Source of the DNA: Patescibacteria group bacterium
GTDB lineage: Bacteria > Patescibacteriota > Patescibacteriia > 2-12-FULL-60-25
DNA: 64,000 bases
Direction: 5' to 3'
Assembly: GCA_018061025.1 (NCBI GenBank)
Contig: JAGOUY010000003.1
Coordinates: 1 to 64,000 of the forward strand
Within the stretch, counting starts at the first letter, position 1; every line of letters starts with the position of its first letter. A program made the position numbers and the translations under genes. The notes under the pieces are model-generated. The model searched no databases and was not told where the DNA came from. It saw nothing but the letters and a program-made list of their open reading frames with translations. Below, in pieces: positions 15,974-23,704 of this stretch.

Positions 15974-16000
15974 ATCGATAAATAGCTACAGTGGATAACT

Positions 16001-16035
16001 CCTAAAAACGGCTTTAGAATAAGCTGTTTTTTAGG
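16001..16035 (+). terminator. probable terminator
   Basis: The arms CCTAAAAACGGCTT (16001-16014) and AAGCTGTTTTTTAGG (16021-16035) pair with one bulge around a six-base loop, giving a T-rich right arm. It lies 27 bases after the stop of the hypothetical gene. Confidence 0.6.
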
Positions 16036-16052
16036 TACAGATTACACCGGCT

Positions 16053-16083
16053 GCTGTAGCACGGGCATATGTCCGCTGTAGCA
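16053..16083. repeat. direct repeats around a near-palindrome upstream of the methyltransferase
   Basis: GCTGTAGCA occurs at 16053-16061 and 16075-16083. The bases between and overlapping (16062-16075, CGGGCATATGTCCG) are palindromic except for one pair. Position, 65-95 bases before the methyltransferase start, suits an operator. Confidence 0.4.
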
Positions 16084-16149
16084 ATGAGTATGAGGTAATT
16101 GGGGTGCGAGTTTACTCTTTACCCTTCCATTATGTCTCAAGGTCTTGTG

Positions 16150-17496
16150 ATGTCGGACGGAAGACAGCTTCTTATCAAGTATGTCGATATCAACTCACTT
16201 AAGCCAGCGCCCTATAACCCACGTACCTGGTCTAAAGAGGCGAAGGATGCGCTCCGCGAAAGCATCAAGCGATTCGGCTTCGTAGATCCTATTCTTTGTA
16301 ATGACGCACCGGGTCGGGAGAACACGATCATCGGTGGTCACTTTCGCGTGGAGATCGCGAAAGAGCTGGGTATCGAAACAGTTCCGGTGGTTTATATCCG
16401 CATTCCCGATCTGGAGCGGGAAAAAGAGCTTTGTATCCGTCTCAATAAGAACACGGGCGAGTTCGATTGGGACTTGCTTGCGAAGTTCAGTGAAGATTTT
16501 CTCAAGGACGTTGGTTTTTCGAGCGAAGAGCTTGATCGCGTCTTTGATCTAGATGATGTAACCCCTGAGCAGTTCGACCTTGAGAAGGAGCTCGAGAAGC
16601 TCGATATCACTAAGATCGATGTGAAGAAAGGTGATGTATACGATCTCGATGGATCGCGGCTCATGTGCGGCGATTCGACGATCGAGGCCGATATGTTGAA
16701 GTTAGCGGACGGTCATAAAATCAATATGTGCTGTACCGACCCTCCTTATATTCTCGATTATCTGCACGGCAAGAAGAAAAACGGTGAGGCGGTGACAGGA
16801 TTCGGGTATAAGCGTGATCGCCGGTATCTTGAGACCGATTCGCTGCCAGATGATTTTACGGAAAAGTGGATGGCGAACGTAAGCAAGATCCAACACCAGA
16901 GCTTCTCCATTCTTGTCTATGAAAACTGGAAGAACCTTCGTACGATCTGGAACGAGATGGAAAAGCATTGGAAAGTAAAAAATATGATCGTCTGGCATCT
17001 CGAGAATCGGCATCAGAACTTCGCCGCCAAATATAAGTTCTTTTCCAAGCACGATATCGCGATGGTCGGAGCGTCTCCGAACTCGGATGTTGAGTTTAAC
17101 CACGAAGAAGAGCGGGATGGATTGCAGGAGACGTATGAAACGGCGCTCTTTGCCATCAGCGGAAAGCCGCAGTGGGAGCCATATCAAAAAGGGAATAAAA
17201 ACTGCCCAACGGATTTCGTTGAGTTTCGAGCTTCGGACGAAAAGCATTCGGGGCAGGGGATCATCTTCGGAACGAAACCAATCGAGATCCTTATTCCCTA
17301 CATCAAAGTTCTCACGAAACGCGATGACATCGTGCTCGAGCCGTTTGGTGGTAGTGGTTCAACGCTCATCGCCTCAACGAAAATGAAGCGACGCTGTTTC
17401 CTTATGGAAAAGTCTCCCGTTTATGCGGAAGTCATCAAAAAGCGTTGGGAAAATACAACGGGTAAGAAGGCGGTAAAGATCTATGGAAACAATTGA
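16150..17496 (+). CDS. ParB-domain DNA methyltransferase (phage type)
   Basis: ATG 16150 is preferred because AAGG lies seven bases upstream and the protein then starts like other ParB-methyltransferase fusions. The frame itself is open from TTG 16099. Residues about 8-100 are a ParB/Srx-like domain (INSLKPAPYNPR, GGHFRVEIAKELG). The methyltransferase has its catalytic CTDPPY near residue 195 and the SAM-binding LEPFGGSGSTLIAS near 396. This beta-type order is used by N6-adenine or N4-cytosine enzymes. Such fusions are common next to phage terminases, where they protect or mark packaged DNA. Its end overlaps the small terminase-like gene by 14 bases. Confidence 0.88.
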   Translation: MSDGRQLLIKYVDINSLKPAPYNPRTWSKEAKDALRESIKRFGFVDPILCNDAPGRENTIIGGHFRVEIAKELGIETVPVVYIRIPDLEREKELCIRLNKNTGEFDWDLLAKFSEDFLKDVGFSSEELDRVFDLDDVTPEQFDLEKELEKLDITKIDVKKGDVYDLDGSRLMCGDSTIEADMLKLADGHKINMCCTDPPYILDYLHGKKKNGEAVTGFGYKRDRRYLETDSLPDDFTEKWMANVSKIQHQSFSILVYENWKNLRTIWNEMEKHWKVKNMIVWHLENRHQNFAAKYKFFSKHDIAMVGASPNSDVEFNHEEERDGLQETYETALFAISGKPQWEPYQKGNKNCPTDFVEFRASDEKHSGQGIIFGTKPIEILIPYIKVLTKRDDIVLEPFGGSGSTLIASTKMKRRCFLMEKSPVYAEVIKKRWENTTGKKAVKIYGNN

Positions 17497-17893
17497 AGAC
17501 GGACGAGCCGCTACGATCGCCGCACGTAAGGCGGGCGAAAAGTCAGTCTTGCTCGAACAGCTCAAGAAAACGCCCATTGTCCAAATCGCGTGTGAGAAAG
17601 CGAGCGTCTCGCGCGCGAGCTATTACCGTTGGCGAAAAGAAGATACGGAGTTCTCAGAAGCGGCGGACCTAGCGATCCGGCACGGAAGCGATCTCGTGAA
17701 CGATATGGCGGAATCGCAACTCATGGCTGCCATCCGTGACCGTAACTTAACGGCCATTATCTTTTGGCTCCGTCATCATCACCCAAAATACAGCCAGAAG
17801 ATCGAATTGTTGGGAAATCTAACTATTAACCAAGAGGAGCTTACTCCTGAGGAGGAGGCTCTTGTTCGGCGGGTGCTTGAAAATAACGTATGA
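17483..17893 (+). CDS. terminase small subunit-like HTH protein
   Basis: 136 residues. The N-terminal half has a helix-turn-helix (IVQIACEKASVSRASYYRWRKED). It is followed by AMAES/LMAAIRDRNLTAIIFWLRHHHP, a pattern usual in phage small terminase subunits of the HTH type. These bind the packaging start site and hand DNA to the large subunit. The assignment rests mainly on that pattern and on its position. It overlaps the methyltransferase upstream, and its stop overlaps the start of the large terminase (ATGA). Confidence 0.8.
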   Translation: METIEDGRAATIAARKAGEKSVLLEQLKKTPIVQIACEKASVSRASYYRWRKEDTEFSEAADLAIRHGSDLVNDMAESQLMAAIRDRNLTAIIFWLRHHHPKYSQKIELLGNLTINQEELTPEEEALVRRVLENNV

Positions 17894-19386
17894 ACTATCC
17901 CATTCATTTAGACCAAGATACGCAAGAGAAGATCATGAAGAGCGCGAAGGTACGACGTGCGATCACGCGGGAGAGCCTTGGCCTCTTCTTCCAGATCTAT
18001 CTCGCGCAGTACGCTACATATCCTTTTGCCAAGTTCCATTACGAGATGTTTTCGCTCGCGGAAGATGATGCGACCAAGCTCATGGTCGTTATGGCGTTCC
18101 GTAATTCCGGGAAATCCAGTGTCCTTAATACCGCGTATTCCATTTGGTCGGTTCTCGGGAGATCAGAACGGAAGTTCGTGATCATCCTGAGTCAGACTCA
18201 ATCTCAAGCAAAACAGCACTTCGAGAACCTGAAAGCCGAGCTTCAGAGTAACAGCCTTCTCAAGCGTGATCTTGGGCCGTTTAGCACGGAAGATGGTGAG
18301 TGGGGGTCAAGATCAATCGTCCTTCCGAAGTATGGTGCTCGTATTATGGTCGCATCAAGCGAACAGAGCATCCGCGGCATCCGCCACGGCTCGTATCGAC
18401 CTGACCTCATCATCTGTGATGACGTTGAGGACTTGGCATCCGCAAAGACGAAGGAGGGCAGGGACAAGATCTTCCAATGGTTTGCGGGAGAGGTTCTTCC
18501 GGCGGGAGATGAGCGAACAAAGGTTGTCGTATTAGGTAACTTGGTCCATGAAGATGGCCTCCTTGCTCGCCTTCGCGATGGGATCGATGACGGAGATCGG
18601 GCAGGCGTATTTAAGGCGTATCCACTTCTAGACGAGGATGAAGAATGCCTTTGGCCTGAACGGTACAAGGATCAAAGAGATATCGACACTTTCAAAGCGA
18701 GGATCGGGGATGAGATCGCTTGGCAACGCGAATGTTTGCTCCACATCATTGCCGATGCGGACAGGGTGATCGACCGGAATTGGATCAAGTACTATGACGA
18801 GCTTCCACCGATCCAAAAGAGCTATTCCTTCGGTGTCATTGGGGTCGATCTAGCTATTTCACAGCGTACGTCGGCTGATTATACGGCTATGGTATCGGCG
18901 GCAGTGTTCAATCTCGACAAGAAGAGAAAGATTTATATCTTGCCGAGGTCAATTAATCAGCGTTTGTCCTTCCCTGAAACGGTTCAGACGGTTAAGAATG
19001 TCTACGACGCGCACCCGAGGCCGAAGAGTACAACGATCATGGTTGAGAATGTCGCGTACCAGGCCGCGCTCTGGCAGGAACTCAAACGTCAGGGATATAA
19101 CGCGAAGCCATTTGAAATTCACGGCCAGGACAAGCGAACGAGGCTTTCGCTGTTGAGCGAATACATCAAGAACGGGGACATCCTCTTTCCTCGCGAGGGC
19201 GCGAAGGAGCTCATTAACCAGATCGTGAACTTTGGCGTCGAGAAGCACGATGACTTGGCGGATGCCTTCGTGGCCTGCGCTACCTATGCGAAAGACAAGA
19301 AGATCAATACCTTCATGGTCGTGCCAATCGACACGGGGCGCTCCCATTATTCCATCAGAAGCATTTTCCCTGATCTAGCACCTTAA
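17890..19386 (+). CDS. phage terminase large subunit
   Basis: 498 residues with both halves of a packaging motor. The ATPase has FRNSGKSS (Walker A, ~70), LIICDDVED (Walker B, ~174) and VVLGNLVHEDG (coupling motif region). The RNase H-like nuclease has GVDLAIS (~318), IMVENVAYQAA (~378) and HDDLADAFV (~454), giving the acidic metal ligands. Full length and apparently intact. It would cut concatemeric DNA and pump it into a prohead, but no portal, protease or capsid gene is present in the window. Translation is coupled to the small-subunit gene. The stop lies three bases from a convergent gene. Confidence 0.92.
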   Translation: MNYPIHLDQDTQEKIMKSAKVRRAITRESLGLFFQIYLAQYATYPFAKFHYEMFSLAEDDATKLMVVMAFRNSGKSSVLNTAYSIWSVLGRSERKFVIILSQTQSQAKQHFENLKAELQSNSLLKRDLGPFSTEDGEWGSRSIVLPKYGARIMVASSEQSIRGIRHGSYRPDLIICDDVEDLASAKTKEGRDKIFQWFAGEVLPAGDERTKVVVLGNLVHEDGLLARLRDGIDDGDRAGVFKAYPLLDEDEECLWPERYKDQRDIDTFKARIGDEIAWQRECLLHIIADADRVIDRNWIKYYDELPPIQKSYSFGVIGVDLAISQRTSADYTAMVSAAVFNLDKKRKIYILPRSINQRLSFPETVQTVKNVYDAHPRPKSTTIMVENVAYQAALWQELKRQGYNAKPFEIHGQDKRTRLSLLSEYIKNGDILFPREGAKELINQIVNFGVEKHDDLADAFVACATYAKDKKINTFMVVPIDTGRSHYSIRSIFPDLAP

Positions 19387-19389
19387 TGG

Positions 19390-20031
19390 TTACTCGTTTC
19401 CTTCGATGGTCGTCCCGTCGGTGAAGTGGACGCGGTCGATGACAATCTTGCTGACTTTGGTCGCGGCGTCGTATCCAAGGGCTGTCCAAGTGAGTTCGCG
19501 AGCGGTTTTCCCTGGTTGGATGACTTCTTGCGAGCGAGCTTTCAAAGGGTCTTCTGACTTCTTTCCCCATTCGCCGACGGGTTCGCCGAAGTTGTTGGTG
19601 AAGTATGCGAAAAATTCGATGCCGTCGATGGTCTTGTCCGTGCCATTCTTGATGTCGGCGCTGAGCTCCGTGATGCTGATGATGTTCTTTCCGACAGACG
19701 GGGTGATTGTGATTTTAGCGAGTACAGCTTGTTTCGCGGCCTCCTCTATTTCTTTCTGTTCACGGGCTAAGCGCTCTTGCTCGGCTTCGGCTTGGCGTGC
19801 GGCTTGTTGCTCAGATGTTACTTGATTTGTCTCCTGCGTTTCTTTGGTTGCGCCTTTGTCGATGAGTTTGCCGATGCCGCTGTTCACTATGATGAGTGTG
19901 GCGACGAGCGCGATCCCTGCATGTTTGCGCGACAGGTCTTTATAGAAACGGTGGAAGAGGGAGGGTTTGATGAGGGCGATAACTGAAACGAGGAAGAGGA
20001 ATCCAAAGAAGGCTTGGAAGAGTCCGTACAT
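19390..20031 (-). CDS. membrane-anchored coiled-coil protein, unknown function
   Basis: 213 residues. Two hydrophobic segments (about 2-23 and 39-55) are followed by a Gln/Glu/Ala-rich coiled coil (about 60-105). The last 100 residues have alternating strands (VGKNIISITELSADIKNGTDK, GIEFFAYFTNN, AREL TWTALGYD). That domain resembles small beta-sandwich domains that contact surface partners. There is no catalytic motif. It is transcribed leftward, convergent with the terminase and divergent from the recombinase, across the structured region at 20068-20356. Confidence 0.7.
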   Translation of the reverse strand: MYGLFQAFFGFLFLVSVIALIKPSLFHRFYKDLSRKHAGIALVATLIIVNSGIGKLIDKGATKETQETNQVTSEQQAARQAEAEQERLAREQKEIEEAAKQAVLAKITITPSVGKNIISITELSADIKNGTDKTIDGIEFFAYFTNNFGEPVGEWGKKSEDPLKARSQEVIQPGKTARELTWTALGYDAATKVSKIVIDRVHFTDGTTIEGNE

Positions 20032-20067
20032 AGGGGGCTAAGAGGGGAGAATAATTAGACCCAGAAT

Positions 20068-20356
20068 GTCGCTTATATAACAAAAGCGACACCCGGTGGT
20101 GTCGAAGCCCAAGCCCAGCACGGATCGTGCAAGGTTTGTTTTAACCGGATGCCGCTTATCGCGCGCGATCCGGAAATAGCCAAAAAGATGGCCTGTTCGG
20201 CTTGGACTTCGACACGGACAATGTAACTTAGAAGCCTCTAAAAGTGAAGCGCTTGTAAAGGGTAGTTACCTCCAGGTTGCCTACAGCTCGCCTGGACTTC
20301 CTTCAGGGGTAGCGGCATTGATGTGAGAGTCCCATGGGACACCGGTCGATCCATCT
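20068..20356 (+). ncRNA. strongly structured non-coding region upstream of serine recombinase 2
   Basis: Between divergent genes lies a run of nested inverted repeats. TGTCGCTT/AAGCGACA pair at 20068-20091. A long outer stem joins 20099-20114 to 20200-20215 (15 of 16 pairs). It encloses GCACG/CGTGC (20118-20130), GGTT/AACC (20133-20146), CCGGAT/ATCCGG (20145-20173) and GCC/GGC (about 20179-20192). Downstream are GTAACT/AGTTAC, CCAGG/CCTGG, the perfect palindrome GTCCCATGGGAC, and ACCGGT. No reading frame explains this. It may be a structured RNA in the leader of the recombinase gene, the element's att region, or both. Strand is assumed from the downstream gene. Confidence 0.45.
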
Positions 20357-21703
20357 ATGAACCAACCTTTATCAATCCCGAGCCTTCTGGCCGAAAATAG
20401 AGCAAATAACCCCTACCAACAAGAAAAGAAAGGGATTTGGCGGTACTGCCTATACGCGCGTAAATCATCGGAAGACGATGAAAGACAGGCGCTTTCCATC
20501 GATTCCCAAATCAATGAGATGATGGATCTCGCAAAAAGGGAAGGGATGCACATCGTTGAAACACGACGTGAAAGCCATTCGGCTAAGGCTTCGGGGGAAC
20601 GACCTGAATTCAATCGATTGATGGAAGATATCGGGAAGGGCGTATTCGATGCCGTCCTTACTTGGGCCCCGGATCGCCTCAGTAGAAACGCGGGTGACTT
20701 GGGAAGTTTGGTCGATCTGATGGATAAAGGGTGTCTGCAAGAAATTCGTACGCATTCACAAAAATTCACGAATTCCCCGAACGAGAAGTTTTTGCTCATG
20801 ATCCTTTGTAGCCAGGCAAAACTCGAAAACGACAACAGGGGAATCAACGTGAAGAGAGGGCTTAAGAATAAAGTGGAGATGGGATGGAGGCCGGGGCTGC
20901 CTCCGCTTGGGTACATGAACGAACGGTCGATTAATAGGGGGCAGAATAGAATCTTCGTTGATCCGGAGCGAGCGCCAACCATAAAACGGATGTTTGAGAT
21001 GGTCGCATATCAGCAGATGACGGGCCGAGCTATTTACACGTATTTGCGTGAGATGAATTTCAAGACTCGAACGGATAAGTTTGTGACGCTCAGCAGTATC
21101 TATAAGATCCTCAAGAACTCTTTTTATCACGGAGCATTTGAGGCTCCGCGAGGAAGCGGCAAGTGGTATAAAGGAGCTCACGAGCCACTGATTACCAAAG
21201 AGCTCTTTGACAGGGTGCAGGAGCAGTTGAATATGCCGGACAGACCGCAGTACGGGCAAAAAGAATTCCAGTTCACCCGGATGTTTAAATGCGGAGGATG
21301 CGGGTCGGGGATAACGGCGGAGGAGAAGATAAAGCGTAATAAAGGGAACGGATATGTTCATCGCTATGTTTACTATCGATGTACACAAATAAAGAACCAA
21401 GATTGTCGAGAGCCACCGATGCGAGAAAAAGACATCTTGGATCAGCTTCTAAAAATCATTGATCAGATTGATATCGATATGATCGGTGCGCGGAAGAAGA
21501 TTGATGAACAGCTTGAACGATATCAATCATTTGCTGAGGATGTGTTAGGTCAAAAGGCTCAAAAACCTAACCAAAAAGAAATCAACATACGAAATTATGC
21601 AAAGCACATTCTCTTACATGGAAGGAGGGAGGAGAAGCATGAGCTGCTTGAGATTTTGAAAAATTCTATCATGGTTAAAGACAGGGTGATTTTACTTGGA
21701 TAG
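20357..21703 (+). CDS. large serine recombinase (integrase) 2
   Basis: 448 residues, of the same family and domain order as the enzyme at 7723-9087. The resolvase domain has CLYARKSSED...ERQALSIDSQ and LTWAPDRLSRNAGDLGSLVD. The Recombinase domain has MGWRPGLPPLGY and NSFYHGAFE. The zinc ribbon has CGGCGSG and a later Cys pair. A helical C-terminus follows. It starts at ATG 20357 directly after the structured region. Location, next to a terminase module, suggests that it mobilises the packaging element or a larger island. Full length, with all catalytic motifs intact. Confidence 0.93.
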   Translation: MNQPLSIPSLLAENRANNPYQQEKKGIWRYCLYARKSSEDDERQALSIDSQINEMMDLAKREGMHIVETRRESHSAKASGERPEFNRLMEDIGKGVFDAVLTWAPDRLSRNAGDLGSLVDLMDKGCLQEIRTHSQKFTNSPNEKFLLMILCSQAKLENDNRGINVKRGLKNKVEMGWRPGLPPLGYMNERSINRGQNRIFVDPERAPTIKRMFEMVAYQQMTGRAIYTYLREMNFKTRTDKFVTLSSIYKILKNSFYHGAFEAPRGSGKWYKGAHEPLITKELFDRVQEQLNMPDRPQYGQKEFQFTRMFKCGGCGSGITAEEKIKRNKGNGYVHRYVYYRCTQIKNQDCREPPMREKDILDQLLKIIDQIDIDMIGARKKIDEQLERYQSFAEDVLGQKAQKPNQKEINIRNYAKHILLHGRREEKHELLEILKNSIMVKDRVILLG

Positions 21704-21857
21704 TAGAACTTTTTGCTTGCGTAAGAACGACAATACGACCAGGGGACTAGGTCTAATGAGAGCGTATCCGTTATCTGTAGAGGATGATTCTCCGTGAAGT
21801 ATTAGAAAATGTTCAAGATAGGGTGTTCAAGATAGGGCTTTATTGATCGACTAGCAG
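21704..21857. repeat. gap with a perfect 14-base tandem repeat
   Basis: TGTTCAAGATAGGG is repeated exactly, head to tail, at 21810-21823 and 21824-21837, between the recombinase stop and the stop of the convergent AAA+ gene. It could be part of an attachment site or a replication slip. No terminator hairpin is evident. Confidence 0.6.
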
Positions 21858-22937
21858 CTAAGTCCTCTCAAGATCGCGAAATTGCTCGTAATACTCGATT
21901 TCTTTCGCAGAAATTGATGGATTGAATTTTTGAATAGCCTCTACGAGGATTCCTTCATCAATCATGCTCACATCTTGCGCTACTGCTTTTCTGGCGGCTT
22001 CCGTAACGATAAGCTCGACATCTGAACCTACATAGTTATCCGTCATTCTTGCAAGTTTTTCAAAATCAATTTCTTTATCGTATGGTCTACCGGTAAGGCA
22101 GATTCTAAACATATCTCTTCTTGCATCAAAATCTGGAGGTGGAATATATATTCTTTTATCCATTCTTCCGGAGCGCATGATCGCCGAATCGATCATATGC
22201 GGCCTATTCGTGGCTCCAACCACAAGAATCTTGTTTGCTCCGGCATTATTCAATTGGAGTAAAAATTCGTTAATTTCTTCTTTTTTTGTGTCGGAAGACG
22301 ATGATAATTCTTCGCGCTTAGGTACAAGGCCTTCGATTTCATCAATGAATACTATTGAAGGAGCTTGTAGTTTAGCCATTTCAAATACTTTGCCGATATT
22401 TCCAACTGCACCGTGTACAAAGGAGGTCGCAACAGAAGATGGACTAAGCTCAATAAAATTGTAACCAAGTTCTTCTGCTAATTTCTTTACGATAAATGTT
22501 TTACCACATCCTGGCGGACCGTAGAGCAGAATGCCATTGGGAATTGAGAGCTTGAATTTCTTATACTTTTCTGGATTTCTTAACGGACCAATAACATCGT
22601 TAATGAGCAGCGTTTTCAATCCATGCATCCCAGCGACGCAGTCAAATCCGCGCAAAATCGTGAGGTCATCTATGATGTCGGTTATTTTCTCGTTGGAATA
22701 CTCATCCACAATAACGCCAAGATACTTCTTTCCATCTTGATTAAAAGTGACTAAATCATACTTCTTGCTTCTATCAACAATTTCTTCAACCTTTAAATTC
22801 GTAAAGAGATATAGATAACGATTATCAGACAATAAATAAACCTCGGTAAAGAATATTCTTTCCACTCGCTTGTTTACCGTTAAATCTTCCCGAATTTTAT
22901 ATCCTGGGAATAGGATCGGTTTACTAGATGTCGTCAT
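21858..22937 (-). CDS. AAA+ ATPase, unfoldase-like, last gene of the Hsp70 operon
   Basis: ATG 22937 lies three bases after the upstream stop, with AAAGAG upstream. An in-frame TTG at 22961 would overlap that gene. After an N-terminal domain of about 115 residues comes a classic AAA module: GPPGCGKT (Walker A), SIVFIDEIEG (Walker B), VVGATNRP (sensor 1) and SGRMDKRIYIPPPD (arginine-finger region). A helical lid with NYVGSDVELIVTEAARKA (sensor 2 region) follows. The sequence is closest in feel to the FtsH/Cdc48/proteasomal-ATPase group that unfolds proteins. It has no protease domain and no membrane segment. Its place in a chaperone operon suggests protein remodelling, not DNA work. Confidence 0.88.
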   Translation of the reverse strand: MTTSSKPILFPGYKIREDLTVNKRVERIFFTEVYLLSDNRYLYLFTNLKVEEIVDRSKKYDLVTFNQDGKKYLGVIVDEYSNEKITDIIDDLTILRGFDCVAGMHGLKTLLINDVIGPLRNPEKYKKFKLSIPNGILLYGPPGCGKTFIVKKLAEELGYNFIELSPSSVATSFVHGAVGNIGKVFEMAKLQAPSIVFIDEIEGLVPKREELSSSSDTKKEEINEFLLQLNNAGANKILVVGATNRPHMIDSAIMRSGRMDKRIYIPPPDFDARRDMFRICLTGRPYDKEIDFEKLARMTDNYVGSDVELIVTEAARKAVAQDVSMIDEGILVEAIQKFNPSISAKEIEYYEQFRDLERT

Positions 22938-22942
22938 ATTGA

Positions 22943-23515
22943 TTAATTTCTCTTTGTGCAATTGGCATCAAGATAGTCATTGTATTTGTCTACTTTGACA
23001 TTGAACTCAGTAGCTTTTACATCATGCGCCCTAGAATCACTTTTCAGAGTATCAAGAGTTGCATTATGTTTAGCTACGGCTCGATTGTAGCTATCGAGTG
23101 ACTCTTGGTCGGTATCATCTACGTTCATATTATCAATCTGATCTGACGATACCTCAATAGAATTCTTTCTACGCTTCAAATCAGCAGATTCTATGTCTAA
23201 TTGGTTGCTTTGATAATCGCTAGGCTTAAGCAAGTCCGCCTGCCTCGAATAGTAACTGGAGCAGCTGTAGTTTCCGACGATCACCATATCTGATTGGCTT
23301 GTATTCGTCGCTGCGGATGAGGGCTCGTTGCTAGGGCTATCATCTGAAAAAGCAGCCCAAACAACGATGATTCCGACGACGATCAAAATAGCCTTCCAAT
23401 TATATTTTGTTGGACTAGAGGGCGGATGCTTGCTTGGTTCAGGGGGTTTGGCCTGAACGGGTTCGTCTTTGTCCAAAAATTCGAGATCGACAGCAATGTG
23501 TTTTTTATCACTCAT
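22943..23515 (-). CDS. single-pass membrane protein with coiled-coil exterior
   Basis: 190 residues. The cytoplasmic N-terminus shares a pattern (I.VDL.FLDKD.P) with the 57-residue protein next upstream. A membrane segment follows NWKAILIVVGIIVVWAAF (about residues 39-57). The remainder is polar and helical (QADLLKPSDYQ, DLKRRKNSIEV, SYNRAVAKHNATLDTLK), with two Cys. The expected topology is N-in with the coiled part outside. It lies fifth downstream in the operon, 14 bases after the 57-residue gene and with its stop 5 bases before the AAA+ start. It may anchor the chaperone/ATPase complex at the membrane. Not assigned to a named family. Confidence 0.75.
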   Translation of the reverse strand: MSDKKHIAVDLEFLDKDEPVQAKPPEPSKHPPSSPTKYNWKAILIVVGIIVVWAAFSDDSPSNEPSSAATNTSQSDMVIVGNYSCSSYYSRQADLLKPSDYQSNQLDIESADLKRRKNSIEVSSDQIDNMNVDDTDQESLDSYNRAVAKHNATLDTLKSDSRAHDVKATEFNVKVDKYNDYLDANCTKRN

Positions 23516-23529
23516 ATATTTCCAAAAGA

Positions 23530-23703
23530 TTACCTAAGAGCGGCCAAGATAATAATGACTCCACTGACAGCTAATATACCAACCCAATTGTATTGGGTTG
23601 GCTTCGGTGGCGCATGGCTATTGGATTCAGACAGCTTCGTCGGAATAGGCCCGTCCTTATCCAGGAATTTTAGGTCAACGTTGATTCGTTGGTTATTATT
23701 CAT
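23530..23703 (-). CDS. 57-residue membrane protein, paralogue of the neighbouring gene's N-terminus
   Basis: ATG 23703 follows the stop of the J-like gene by one base, and TAA is at 23530-23532. The product (starting MNNNQRINVDLKFLDKDGPI) has a proline-rich linker, TQYNW, and a hydrophobic segment to the end. It aligns along its whole length with residues 1-57 of the next protein (VDL.FLDKD, PT.YNW, hydrophobic helix), but lacks the external coiled part. Too short for most gene callers. The spacing and homology make it convincing. Likely a tandem duplicate, either truncated or a naturally short form. Confidence 0.8.
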   Translation of the reverse strand: MNNNQRINVDLKFLDKDGPIPTKLSESNSHAPPKPTQYNWVGILAVSGVIIILAALR

Positions 23704-23704
23704 A

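Noticed and set aside
16150..17496. type II restriction-modification system
   Set aside because: There is no restriction endonuclease next to the methyltransferase, and the ParB domain with terminase neighbours points to phage packaging.
20068..20356. tmRNA, RNase P RNA, SRP RNA or group I/II intron as the identity of the structured region
   Set aside because: No tRNA-like TTCGA arm with CCA end, no tag reading frame, no GAGGAAAGTCC-type P4 sequence, no GGAAGCAGCC-type SRP loop, and no intron core motifs could be found.
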